Origin: an uncultured Paracoccaceae bacterium
GTDB taxonomy: Bacteria > Pseudomonadota > Alphaproteobacteria > Rhodobacterales > Rhodobacteraceae
NCBI GenBank assembly: GCA_938049225.1
Contig: CALICM010000005.1
Coordinates: 1-64,000 of the forward strand
Direction of reading: 5' to 3'
Length of the DNA stretch: 64,000 nucleotides
Numbering within the stretch: the first letter of the stretch is position 1; each line of letters opens with the position of its first letter. Under the pieces are notes generated by a model that was given only the letters and a program-made list of their open reading frames with translations, was not told the origin of the DNA and did not search any database. The position numbers were made by a program, and so were the translations under genes. This document shows positions 10,932-19,955 of the stretch, in pieces.

Positions 10932-11513
10932 ATGTCGTGGACCGACGAGCGCGTTGAGACGCTGAAAACCATGTGGACCGAGGGCAAGTCGGCCTCGCAG
11001 ATCGCCAAGGAACTGGGCGGGGTCACCCGCAATGCCGTGATCGGTAAAGTACATCGCCTTGGCCTGTCGAACCGCGCACAGCCCGCGAAAACCGGTTCTG
11101 CCGATGAACCGGCCGCGAAGCCGACCGAGGCCGCCAAACCGAAACCGGCCGCTGCCAAGGCGCCCGATCCCGCGCCACAGCCCAAACCGGCCGAAACCCC
11201 CGTGGTGCGCGAGGTGGCCCATCGCCCCAAACCCATCGTGCCCGCGGGCCAGCCGCTGCCGCCCCAGCCCAGCCAGTCCGAGATAACCGAAGAACAGCGC
11301 GCAAACTTGGCGGCGCTCGAGAAGAAGGCCCGCAAACTCACCTTGCTGCAGTTGACCGAACGGACCTGCAAATGGCCTATCGGCGACCCCGCCACCGAGG
11401 AATTTTGGTTCTGCGGCCACCCTACACAGCCTGGCAAACCCTATTGCGAAACCCACGTCAGCGTGGCGCTGCAACCGATGAGCAGCCGCCGGGACCGTCG
11501 CGCCAGCCGCTAA
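10932..11513 (+). CDS. gcrA: GcrA cell cycle regulator
   Basis: N-terminus MSWTDERVETLKTMWTEGKSASQIAKELGGVTRNAVIGKVHRLGLSNR is diagnostic of GcrA; Cys-containing C-terminus. Confidence 0.95.
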   Translation: MSWTDERVETLKTMWTEGKSASQIAKELGGVTRNAVIGKVHRLGLSNRAQPAKTGSADEPAAKPTEAAKPKPAAAKAPDPAPQPKPAETPVVREVAHRPKPIVPAGQPLPPQPSQSEITEEQRANLAALEKKARKLTLLQLTERTCKWPIGDPATEEFWFCGHPTQPGKPYCETHVSVALQPMSSRRDRRASR

Positions 11514-11514
11514 G

Positions 11515-12153
11515 ATGAAGACCCGCCGCCAGCCCCCCCGGGCCCTGATCGAGGGGCGCGCGGCGTTGATCGTTATCGACATCCAAGCCAGCACTTTTCG
11601 TGACGACAGCCCAGACCGGGCCATCGCGAATATGCCCGGCTACCGCGCGCGCATGCTGAAAGCGCGACAGGTGATCGATGCGGCCCATACGCACCAGATC
11701 CCCGTTATCTTCATTCAAGAGATTCACCGCTCTGATCTGGTCGATTTTGGGCGCGAATTGGATGGGGACGAGGATATCCACTGCCTGGACAACGATCCCA
11801 ACACCGATATCGCCGCAGCTGAAATGGGGTATCTGCCGACGGACTACCTGGTCCCAAAACGCCGATACTCGGCATTTTTCGGCACCGATCTCGAGATCCT
11901 TTTGCGCGGCCTCAAGGTCCAAACGCTGCTGCTATGTGGTGGCTTGACGGATGTCTGCGTGCATTACACCTTTGTCGACGGCCACCAATCCGACTACTTC
12001 TGCCGGGTGATCGAAGACTGCGTCGCGGGATCAACCCTTGAGGCGCACGAGGCCGCCTTGCGCGCGATGGAATATCTGCAGACCGGCGCGCGGCGCCCTT
12101 TGGCCGAGGTGCTGGACGCAATGGCCGCGAGAGGTCGGGAAACCCCTCGGTAG
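11515..12153 (+). CDS. Isochorismatase family cysteine hydrolase
   Basis: ALIVIDIQ catalytic Asp region and LLLCGGLTDVCVHYT catalytic Cys region. Confidence 0.9.
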   Translation: MKTRRQPPRALIEGRAALIVIDIQASTFRDDSPDRAIANMPGYRARMLKARQVIDAAHTHQIPVIFIQEIHRSDLVDFGRELDGDEDIHCLDNDPNTDIAAAEMGYLPTDYLVPKRRYSAFFGTDLEILLRGLKVQTLLLCGGLTDVCVHYTFVDGHQSDYFCRVIEDCVAGSTLEAHEAALRAMEYLQTGARRPLAEVLDAMAARGRETPR

Positions 12154-12196
12154 CGGCCCGCATAGGGAACTGGTAAACCGCCCCGCGACCCCTTAA

Positions 12197-13645
12197 GTGT
12201 CTTCTATGCCCCAGATCGCCTTTGACAACAGCTTCGCAGCACTCCCCGACCGTTTCTATGCGCGGTTGAATCCAACGCCTGTGGCAGCACCTCAACTGAT
12301 TAGGGTGAACCACAGCTTGGCCAGTTATCTGGGCCTTGACCCGGACAAGTTGGAAAGCACAGACGGTCTTGCGATGCTCGCCGGCAACACCGTACCTGCT
12401 GGTGCCGCGCCCCTCGCCATGGCTTACGCGGGCCATCAATTTGGCGGGTGGAGCCCGCAGTTGGGCGACGGGCGTGCGCATTTGTTGGGTGAGTTGATCG
12501 CACCAGACGGCAAGCGCTTCGACTTGCAGCTCAAGGGCTCGGGGCCGACACCGTTTTCGCGGATGGGCGATGGTCGCGCGGCCCTGGGTCCAGTGCTGCG
12601 CGAATACATCGTTTCGGAAGCCATGGCGGCCTTGGGCGTGCCCACCACACGCGCGCTGGCGGCTGTAACGACGGGCGAGCAGGTCCTGCGCGAACAGGGG
12701 CCCTTGCCCGGTGCCGTTCTGACCCGCGTGGCCGCGAGCCATATCCGTGTCGGCACGTTTCAATACCATATCGCCCGCGAAGATATCGACGCACTGCGCC
12801 TGCTGGCCGATCATGTCATCGCGCGGCACTATCCCCAAATCACGGGCGAGGCGTGCTATCTGGATCTGCTCAACGCCGTGATCGCGGCGCAAGCCCAACT
12901 GATCGCGCGTTGGATGGGCCTGGGCTTCATCCATGGGGTCATGAATACTGACAATATGGCGATCGGGGGCGAGACCATCGACTATGGCCCCTGCGCCTTT
13001 ATGGACACTTATCACCCCGATACGGTCTTCAGCTCGATCGATCAGCAAGGCCGCTACGCCTATCGCAATCAACCTGTGTTGGCGCAATGGAACTTGGCCC
13101 AATTGGCCTCAAGCTTGCTGCCGCTGATCAACGCGGACCGTGAAGCGGCCATCGCCGATGCCCAGGCCGCCATCGATGCCTTCCCCGCGCTCTATCAAAC
13201 CGCCTGGCTGATCGAGTTTGGCCGCAAGCTGGGGCTGAACGAGCCGGTTCCGGCGGATGTGGACCTGATCAACGGGCTGCTAGATGCGATGGCCCAAAGC
13301 GAAGCCGATTTCACCCAGACCTTCCGCGCCTTGGTCGAAGATGATGCGGATACATCCCTTGCCCCCATGATCCAAGCGTGGCGCGGCCAGTGGCAAGACC
13401 GTTTGGCGGCGCAAGGCAGCCCGTTGGACGCAGTCCAGCCAGGCCTGCGCGCCGCCAATCCCGCGATCATTCCCCGCAATCATCAGGTCGAAGCCGCGAT
13501 CCAGGCGGCATACACCGGTGATTTCACGCCATTCCACACCCTGGTCGAGGCACTGCGAACACCCTTCGACGCCGCACCCGATAGCCCTTATCGCGCGGCA
13601 CCCAAATCAACGGAAATAGTCCATCAAACCTTCTGCGGGACTTGA
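12197..13645 (+). CDS. selO: SelO/YdiU family protein adenylyltransferase
   Basis: [51 protein letters not shown] and [24 protein letters not shown] motifs; start may be the ATG at 12206. Confidence 0.95.
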   Translation: MSSMPQIAFDNSFAALPDRFYARLNPTPVAAPQLIRVNHSLASYLGLDPDKLESTDGLAMLAGNTVPAGAAPLAMAYAGHQFGGWSPQLGDGRAHLLGELIAPDGKRFDLQLKGSGPTPFSRMGDGRAALGPVLREYIVSEAMAALGVPTTRALAAVTTGEQVLREQGPLPGAVLTRVAASHIRVGTFQYHIAREDIDALRLLADHVIARHYPQITGEACYLDLLNAVIAAQAQLIARWMGLGFIHGVMNTDNMAIGGETIDYGPCAFMDTYHPDTVFSSIDQQGRYAYRNQPVLAQWNLAQLASSLLPLINADREAAIADAQAAIDAFPALYQTAWLIEFGRKLGLNEPVPADVDLINGLLDAMAQSEADFTQTFRALVEDDADTSLAPMIQAWRGQWQDRLAAQGSPLDAVQPGLRAANPAIIPRNHQVEAAIQAAYTGDFTPFHTLVEALRTPFDAAPDSPYRAAPKSTEIVHQTFCGT

Positions 13646-13827
13646 CCCAATCGGACGAATGAGATGCCCGGGGCGTGTTTACGGTATCCGTCGCGCAGGC
13701 GCCGTGTAGCGGCAGGACCTCAGCCTTCCCAGACCTGATACTTTCATAAAGATATCGCGGTCAGATCAGACGCGTTCTGATCGGCCGCTTCGCGCGGGCA
13801 ACGCCAGCCCGGTTCTCGAGATCCTAT

Positions 13828-13929
13828 AGCGCTTCGCCTTAAACTTGAATCACCTAACGCTGCCTGAAATCATAGATTTCAACGCGTTAGGTGATGAGAA
13901 ATGTCTCAAGGTAAAGTCGAAACGCTTTA
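13828..13929 (+). repeat. Nested palindromic element, copy 1
   Basis: agcgcttcgccttaaacttgaatcacctaacgctgcctgaaatcatagatttcaacgcgttaggtgatgagaaatgtctcaaggtaaagtcgaaacgcttta; near-identical to 38661-38762 and to the reverse complement of 39028-39131. Confidence 0.95.
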
Positions 13930-14023
13930 ATCACGCCCGCCGCCCAGAAAGCACATTCTACGCTCAGATGTAAGGACTGGGGCCGCGACTACACTGCCGC
14001 AAGCGGAGCGTCCGGACCATATC

Positions 14024-15409
14024 TTACAATAGCACCAGCCCTGCCAAGCCCAGAAAGACGAAAAACCCAACGATATCCGTAACCGTGGTGACAAATGTCC
14101 CGGACGCCAGCGCCGGATCTGCACCGGCTTTTTCAAGTGCCATGGGGATCAGGATCCCGGCCAATCCGGCCACCACCATATTGACAACCATAGCCACTGC
14201 CAAAACGGCGCCTAGTGCGCCCGAGCCGAACCAAACTATTCCTACCACAGAGATAATCACGGCAAAGGCCAGACCATTGCCCAGACCCACCAGCACCTCG
14301 CGCCGGATCACCCGCCAGGCGTTCGCGCGGGTGATATCGCGCGTCGCCAGCGCCCGCACCGCCACCGTCAAGGTCTGCGTCGCGGCATTCCCGCCCATCG
14401 AGGCAATGATCGGCATCAGCACCGCCAAAGCCACAATCGCCTCGATCGTCGCCTCGAACACCGCAATCACCAAGCTGGCCAAGATCGCCGTTGCCAGGTT
14501 GACCGCCAACCAAGGAAACCGCGCCCGCGCCGTGGTCCAGACCGTGTCGCTGAGTTCCTCGTCCCCCAGACCAGCCAGGCGCTTCATGTCCTCCTCGGCC
14601 TCGTCCTCGAGCACCTCCATCGCGTCATCGATGGTGATCACCCCGACCAAGCGCTCGTCGACATCCACCACAGGCGCGCTGACCATGTGATATTGGTTAA
14701 ACGCATAGGCGACATCAGCCGCAGACTGGCCGACAGGGATAAGCCTGGGCGCGGTATCGGCTAACTCCAACAACGGCACTTCGCGGCGGTGGGACATGAT
14801 CCGCCCCAGGGGCACGGTGCCCGCCACATGCATCCGCGCATCGGCCAGGATCACCTTGTAAAACGTGTCCGGCAGATCGTCATGCGTGCGCATATAATCG
14901 ATAGCCTCGCCCACCGACCAATGCGGTGGACAGATCACCATCTCGCGGCTCATCAAGCGCCCGGCGGTATCGTCGTCATATTGCAGGCTGGCCTCGACCG
15001 CGATGCGATCCACATCGTCCAGCGCATCCAAGAATTGGGCCTGCTGGGAAGCCTCCATATCCTCTGCCAGATAGACCAGGTCGTCCGTTTCCAGCTCCTG
15101 TACAGCACTGGCCAGCGTGTCCTGATCCAGGATTTCCAAAACCTCGTCCCGGACGCCTTCTTCAAGCTCGGACAGAACCGCGCCGTCGAACTTATCGCCC
15201 CAAACATGGATCAGCTTTTGCCGATCCTGTGGGCTGATCTGTTCCAGCAAATCCGCCAGGTCGGCCTCGTGCAGCGGGGCCAGCAGCTCGACCAAACGCG
15301 ACTGCGCCTGAACGTCGACCGCCGCCAGGATCGCATCCACAACGGCCGCGTTCAGCGCATATGCGTCCTCGGTCGGTGCCTCAGGATCAACGGTCGTGTT
15401 ATCAGACAT
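14024..15409 (-). CDS. mgtE: Magnesium transporter MgtE
   Basis: MgtE N domain (LAPLHEADLADLLEQISPQDRQKLIHVWGDKFDGAVLSELEE), CBS pair, C-terminal TM domain with LMPIIASMGGNAATQTLTVAVRALA. Confidence 0.96.
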   Translation of the reverse strand: MSDNTTVDPEAPTEDAYALNAAVVDAILAAVDVQAQSRLVELLAPLHEADLADLLEQISPQDRQKLIHVWGDKFDGAVLSELEEGVRDEVLEILDQDTLASAVQELETDDLVYLAEDMEASQQAQFLDALDDVDRIAVEASLQYDDDTAGRLMSREMVICPPHWSVGEAIDYMRTHDDLPDTFYKVILADARMHVAGTVPLGRIMSHRREVPLLELADTAPRLIPVGQSAADVAYAFNQYHMVSAPVVDVDERLVGVITIDDAMEVLEDEAEEDMKRLAGLGDEELSDTVWTTARARFPWLAVNLATAILASLVIAVFEATIEAIVALAVLMPIIASMGGNAATQTLTVAVRALATRDITRANAWRVIRREVLVGLGNGLAFAVIISVVGIVWFGSGALGAVLAVAMVVNMVVAGLAGILIPMALEKAGADPALASGTFVTTVTDIVGFFVFLGLAGLVLL

Positions 15410-15498
15410 GCCCCACCCCACGGGATCCCAGATCAAAAGGCATGGCACACCGCGCAGGCCCTGTTATACCCGCACAGGGATAACGCTTGGGGGCCCAC

Positions 15499-16785
15499 AT
15501 GCAACCGACACTTCACCTTGGCCAGATCCTGGAATTCCCCGCCAATCCGTTTCACGAAGGCATCGAAAGCGTGCGCCATACCCGGCAGGGCGCCGTGTTG
15601 GTTGATCAAGGCCGGATCGCCGACGTCGGCACGGCCGAGGCCCTGCGCATGGCCCACCCCACCGCCGCTATCGAAGATCATGGCGATCATCTGATCTTGC
15701 CCGGATTTGTCGACGCACACGCGCACTACAGCCAGACGGCAATCATCGCCAGTTGGGGCAAACGCCTGATCGACTGGCTGAACACCTATACTTTCCCTGA
15801 AGAGGCAGGCTTTGCGGACCCCGTCTATGCGACCCAAATCGCCAAGCGGTATCTGGACCTGAACCTGGCAAATGGGATCACCACCGCCAGCGCCTATTGT
15901 ACCATCCATCCCGCGTCGGTCGATGCACTCATGGCCGAGGCGCAAACGCGCGGGATGTCGATGCTTGCCGGCAAGGTGATGATGGATCGCAACGCGCCCC
16001 AGGATCTGCGCGACACGGTTCAATCCAGCTATGACGACAGCGCCGCCCTGATCGCCCGATGGCACGGGAAGGACCGGTTGCGTTATGCGATCACGCCGCG
16101 CTTTGCCCCGACATCGACACCGGAACAGCTTGAGGCTGCGGGCGCGCTATGGGCGGCCCATCCAAGCTGTGCGATGCAAACGCATCTGAGCGAGCAGCAC
16201 GAGGAAATCGCTTGGGTCGGCGACCTTTTCCCTCAGGCACGGGACTACCTGGATGTCTATGAAACCCATGGTTTGACGGGCCCCGGTGCGGTCATGGGGC
16301 ACGCGATCCATCTGTTCGACCGCGAGTGGGCCGCACTGGCCGAGACTGGCACCGGGATCGCGCATTGTCCCACTTCGAACACTTTTATCGGTTCGGGGTT
16401 ATTCGACATGGATCGCGCGCAACGGATGCGCATCCCGACGGGCCTTGCGACGGACGTCGGCGGCGGGTCCAGCTTTTCGATGCTACGCACCATGGCCGCC
16501 GCCTATGAGGTCGCCCAGCTCAACGGCCGCGCGCTTCACCCGGCCGAGTTGCTGTGGCTGGCCACATGCGGCAGCGCCGATTTGCTGCGACTGGGCGACC
16601 AAATCGGGCGGCTTGCGGTTGGGCGTGTGGCGGATTTGGTCGTTCTAGATCTTGCCTCGACCCCCGTGATCGCACAGCGCCACGCGCGTGCAGGTGATAT
16701 CTGGGAGGCGCTGTTCCCAACCATCATGCTGGGCGATGACCGCGCCATCGCCCAGGTGTTTATTGCCGGTCAGCCCATGGGCTGA
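15499..16785 (+). CDS. guaD: Guanine deaminase
   Basis: Amidohydrolase; LPGFVDAHAHYSQTAIIASWGKRLIDWLNTYTFPEE and MQTHLSEQHEEIAWV. Confidence 0.93.
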   Translation: MQPTLHLGQILEFPANPFHEGIESVRHTRQGAVLVDQGRIADVGTAEALRMAHPTAAIEDHGDHLILPGFVDAHAHYSQTAIIASWGKRLIDWLNTYTFPEEAGFADPVYATQIAKRYLDLNLANGITTASAYCTIHPASVDALMAEAQTRGMSMLAGKVMMDRNAPQDLRDTVQSSYDDSAALIARWHGKDRLRYAITPRFAPTSTPEQLEAAGALWAAHPSCAMQTHLSEQHEEIAWVGDLFPQARDYLDVYETHGLTGPGAVMGHAIHLFDREWAALAETGTGIAHCPTSNTFIGSGLFDMDRAQRMRIPTGLATDVGGGSSFSMLRTMAAAYEVAQLNGRALHPAELLWLATCGSADLLRLGDQIGRLAVGRVADLVVLDLASTPVIAQRHARAGDIWEALFPTIMLGDDRAIAQVFIAGQPMG

Positions 16786-16801
16786 CCGTTGTGGTACCAG
16801 C

Positions 16802-17713
16802 TTAGTGCTGGGCCTGGATGAACGTGCCGTTCTGCAAATCCTGCATGGCCTGCATAAGTTCAGCCCGTGTGTTCATCACAATCGGTCCATGCCACGCGAC
16901 CGGCTCTTCAATCGGGCGGCCCGTGACCAATAGGAACCGCATCCCTTCGGGTCCGGCCTGCACCGTGATCTCGTCGCCCGTATCAAACCGCACCAAGGTT
17001 CGATTTCCGGTCATATCACGGATATTCAACTCCTCGCCCGCGAATTCCTTCTCGACCCGCACACCCTGCGGGGCCGAGGCATCGCGAAAGCTGCCCGCAC
17101 CAGCGAAGACATAGGCAAAGGCATTTGCATATGTATCCACCGGCAGGCTTCGGCGGGTGTTGGGCGGCACGGACACGTCCAGCACCATAGGCTCGGCGGC
17201 CACGCCATCCACCGGGCCGGTTTGGCCCCAAAAAGCGCCGGTGATCACTTTCACGCGGGTGCCGTCATCCTCGGTCACCTGGGGGATATCGCTGCTTTGG
17301 ATGTCTTGATACCTGGGCGCCGTCATCTTCAACGCCGAAGGCAAGTTCGCCCACAACTGAAACCCATGCATCTGCCCCGCGGCGTTCCCGCGTGGCATTT
17401 CTTGGTGCATGATCCCGGCCCCGGCGGTCATCCACTGCACCGAACCAGGCCCCAACAGACCGTGATTGCCCAGGCTGTCGCCGTGCTCGACCTCACCCTC
17501 AAGCACATAGGTGATCGTCTCGATCCCGCGATGCGGGTGCCAAGGGAACCCTTTGGCGTAGAGCGCGGGATCATCGTTGCGAAAGTCATCCAGCAACAGG
17601 AACGGATCGCTTTCGGCGGGATCGCCGAAGCCGAACACGCGGTGCAGATGGACCCCGGCCCCCTCCATCGTGGGTTGGGCCTGGCTGGTGGATTTAATGG
17701 GACGGAATGACAT
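16802..17713 (-). CDS. Pirin family protein
   Basis: GFPWHPHRGIETITYVLEGEVEHGDSLGNHGLLGPGSVQWMTAGAGIMHQEMP. Confidence 0.95.
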   Translation of the reverse strand: MSFRPIKSTSQAQPTMEGAGVHLHRVFGFGDPAESDPFLLLDDFRNDDPALYAKGFPWHPHRGIETITYVLEGEVEHGDSLGNHGLLGPGSVQWMTAGAGIMHQEMPRGNAAGQMHGFQLWANLPSALKMTAPRYQDIQSSDIPQVTEDDGTRVKVITGAFWGQTGPVDGVAAEPMVLDVSVPPNTRRSLPVDTYANAFAYVFAGAGSFRDASAPQGVRVEKEFAGEELNIRDMTGNRTLVRFDTGDEITVQAGPEGMRFLLVTGRPIEEPVAWHGPIVMNTRAELMQAMQDLQNGTFIQAQH

Positions 17714-17858
17714 GGTTCAATCTCCTTACGTTGACCCTGCATATGAGGGTTGCCGCGGACAGGTCAAAGCCAGCATACAACAACACAATATCCCCAAAGC
17801 GGAAACAGAGACCGGGGTCCCGCTTCCCACTGCCGTGAAACTGCCCTAGAAGCGCGCC

Positions 17859-18359
17859 ATGACCGAGCCAACCGACCCGATCGCCATCCTCAGCGTTTCG
17901 CCGATCCGCCGGCTATTCTCGACCGGCGTCCAGGCGGGATTGGGGGTGGTGCTGATCTTGACGGCCGGTCAGTTGCCCGACCCCAGCCCATTGGGTCTTG
18001 TCACCCTGCTCGCACTTGGGGGTGTCGCGCTGTGGATGGCTTGGAACATGTACCAAGCGACCGGTCGCGATGTCATCCTGACGCGCGAGGCCGTGACCGA
18101 TAGTCAGGGCGAGACGATTGCCCGGCTCGAGGATATCACATCGGTGGACAGTGGTTTTTTTGCCTTCAAACCCTCGAACGGCTTCCTGCTGAGATTGTCG
18201 TCCAAAGCCAGCCGCCGATGGGTGCCGGGCCTGTGGTGGCGCGTGGGCACCCGCGTGGGCATTGGCGGGGCGACCAATGGCAAGGCCGCCCGCGACATGG
18301 CCGATATCATTCGCCTAATTAAGGCAGACCCAAGCGCGGGTCTGCCACCTGAAAACTGA
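17859..18359 (+). CDS. Hypothetical membrane protein
   Basis: 166 aa, two adjacent hydrophobic segments. Confidence 0.7.
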   Translation: MTEPTDPIAILSVSPIRRLFSTGVQAGLGVVLILTAGQLPDPSPLGLVTLLALGGVALWMAWNMYQATGRDVILTREAVTDSQGETIARLEDITSVDSGFFAFKPSNGFLLRLSSKASRRWVPGLWWRVGTRVGIGGATNGKAARDMADIIRLIKADPSAGLPPEN

Positions 18360-18377
18360 AAGCCAGCGCCAGAGGGA

Positions 18378-19808
18378 TCAAAGCCCCTTGGATTGATAAG
18401 CATGGGCGACACGGCCGATTGACACCAGATAGGCCGCGACCCGCAGATCCTCAACGTCTTGCCGCTGATGCCAGACCTCGCGCATCGCCTGATAGGCCCC
18501 ACGCATCGTGTCATCCAAACCGGATCGGACCAACTCCAACTCGCCCGCCCCCCGCAGGTACTTTGCCTTAAAGTCGTCAGACAGGGTCCATTTCACATCG
18601 GTGCTGGCGCTCAACCGCTCCAACTCGTTCACCAGGATCAGGTGCCGCGCCTCTTCCTGCCGGCGTTGCATGCGGCCAAAGCGGATGTGGCTCAGGTTTT
18701 TAACCCACTCAAAGTAGCTGACCGTCACACCACCCGCATTTGCATACATATCCGGGATGATCACGCAGCCCGCCTTGCGCAAAATCTCGTCAGCACCGGC
18801 GGTCACCGGACCGTTCGCGGCCTCGATGATCAGCGGCGCTTTGATGCGCGCCGCGTTGGTCATATTGATTACACCCTCAAGCGCGGCTGGGACCAAGATG
18901 TCGCAGGAATACTCAAGGACTTCCGCACCATTTTCGACAAAGGCGCCCCCCTCGAAACCGCGCACGCCGCCGGTCTCGGCGATATGCAGTTTCAGCAACT
19001 CTATGTTCAGACCTTGCTCGTTGATCGTTGCGCCGTCACGCTCGATGACACCGGTGACCAAGGCGCCATCCTCCTCGCTGAGGAACTTCGCCGCGTGATA
19101 TCCCACATTGCCCAGACCCTGAACAATGACCCGCTTGCCCTCAAGCGACCCGTCCAGCCCGGCCTTCTTCATATCCTCGGCATGCCGAAAGAATTCCTGC
19201 AGCGCATATTGCACGCCGCGCCCTGTAGCCTCGGTCCGGCCCTGAATACCACCGGCATGCGGTGGTTTGCCGGTCACACAGGCCGCTGAGTTAATGTCGG
19301 TGGTGTTCATGCGGCGAAACTGATCGGCGATCCACGCCATCTCGCGTTCGCCAGTCCCCATATCGGGCGCGGGCACGTTTTGTGCCGGATGGATGAGGTC
19401 GCGCTTGATCAACTCGTATGCAAAGCGTCGCGTGATCTGCTCTAATTCGTGCGGCTCCCACGCGCGGGGATCGACACAAAGCCCGCCTTTCGATCCGCCA
19501 AAGGGGGCCTCGACCAATGCACATTTGAACGTCATCAAAGCGGCCAGCGCCTCGACCTCGTCCTGGTTGACGGCCATCGCGTAACGGATCCCGCCCTTGA
19601 CCGGCTCCATATGCTCGGAATGGACCGAGCGGTAGCCGGTGAAAGTATGCAACTCGCCCCGCAGCCGGACCCCGAACCGCACCGTATAAGTCGCGTTACA
19701 GACCCGTATTTTCTCCTTCAATCCTGGCGGCAGTTCCATCATTGAAGCTGCCCGATTGAACATCATGTCAACCGATTGTCGGAAGGAGGGTTCATTGGCC
19801 GTGTGCAT
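18378..19808 (-). CDS. Glu/Leu/Phe/Val dehydrogenase family protein
   Basis: HMEPVKGGIRYAMAVNQDEVEALAALMTFKCALVEAPFGGSKGGL and NVPAPDMGTGEREMAWIADQF. Confidence 0.93.
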   Translation of the reverse strand: MHTANEPSFRQSVDMMFNRAASMMELPPGLKEKIRVCNATYTVRFGVRLRGELHTFTGYRSVHSEHMEPVKGGIRYAMAVNQDEVEALAALMTFKCALVEAPFGGSKGGLCVDPRAWEPHELEQITRRFAYELIKRDLIHPAQNVPAPDMGTGEREMAWIADQFRRMNTTDINSAACVTGKPPHAGGIQGRTEATGRGVQYALQEFFRHAEDMKKAGLDGSLEGKRVIVQGLGNVGYHAAKFLSEEDGALVTGVIERDGATINEQGLNIELLKLHIAETGGVRGFEGGAFVENGAEVLEYSCDILVPAALEGVINMTNAARIKAPLIIEAANGPVTAGADEILRKAGCVIIPDMYANAGGVTVSYFEWVKNLSHIRFGRMQRRQEEARHLILVNELERLSASTDVKWTLSDDFKAKYLRGAGELELVRSGLDDTMRGAYQAMREVWHQRQDVEDLRVAAYLVSIGRVAHAYQSKGL

Positions 19809-19955
19809 GGGTTATCCCTTTATGCCGGTTTGCGTTTCGTCCCTGGGCGGCAACCTAAACCATCCATCCCAAGCTGAGAAGGACCGCCATGACCGGGCAC
19901 ATTGATCTTGCGCCCCCTCTAGAACGACACCGGTTGCCAAACCCCTAACGGGCCC

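Noticed and set aside
19889-19948. Tiny ORF MTGHIDLAPPLERHRLPNP* with a plausible Shine-Dalgarno (gagaagga)
   Set aside because: Only 19 codons with no independent evidence; could be chance.
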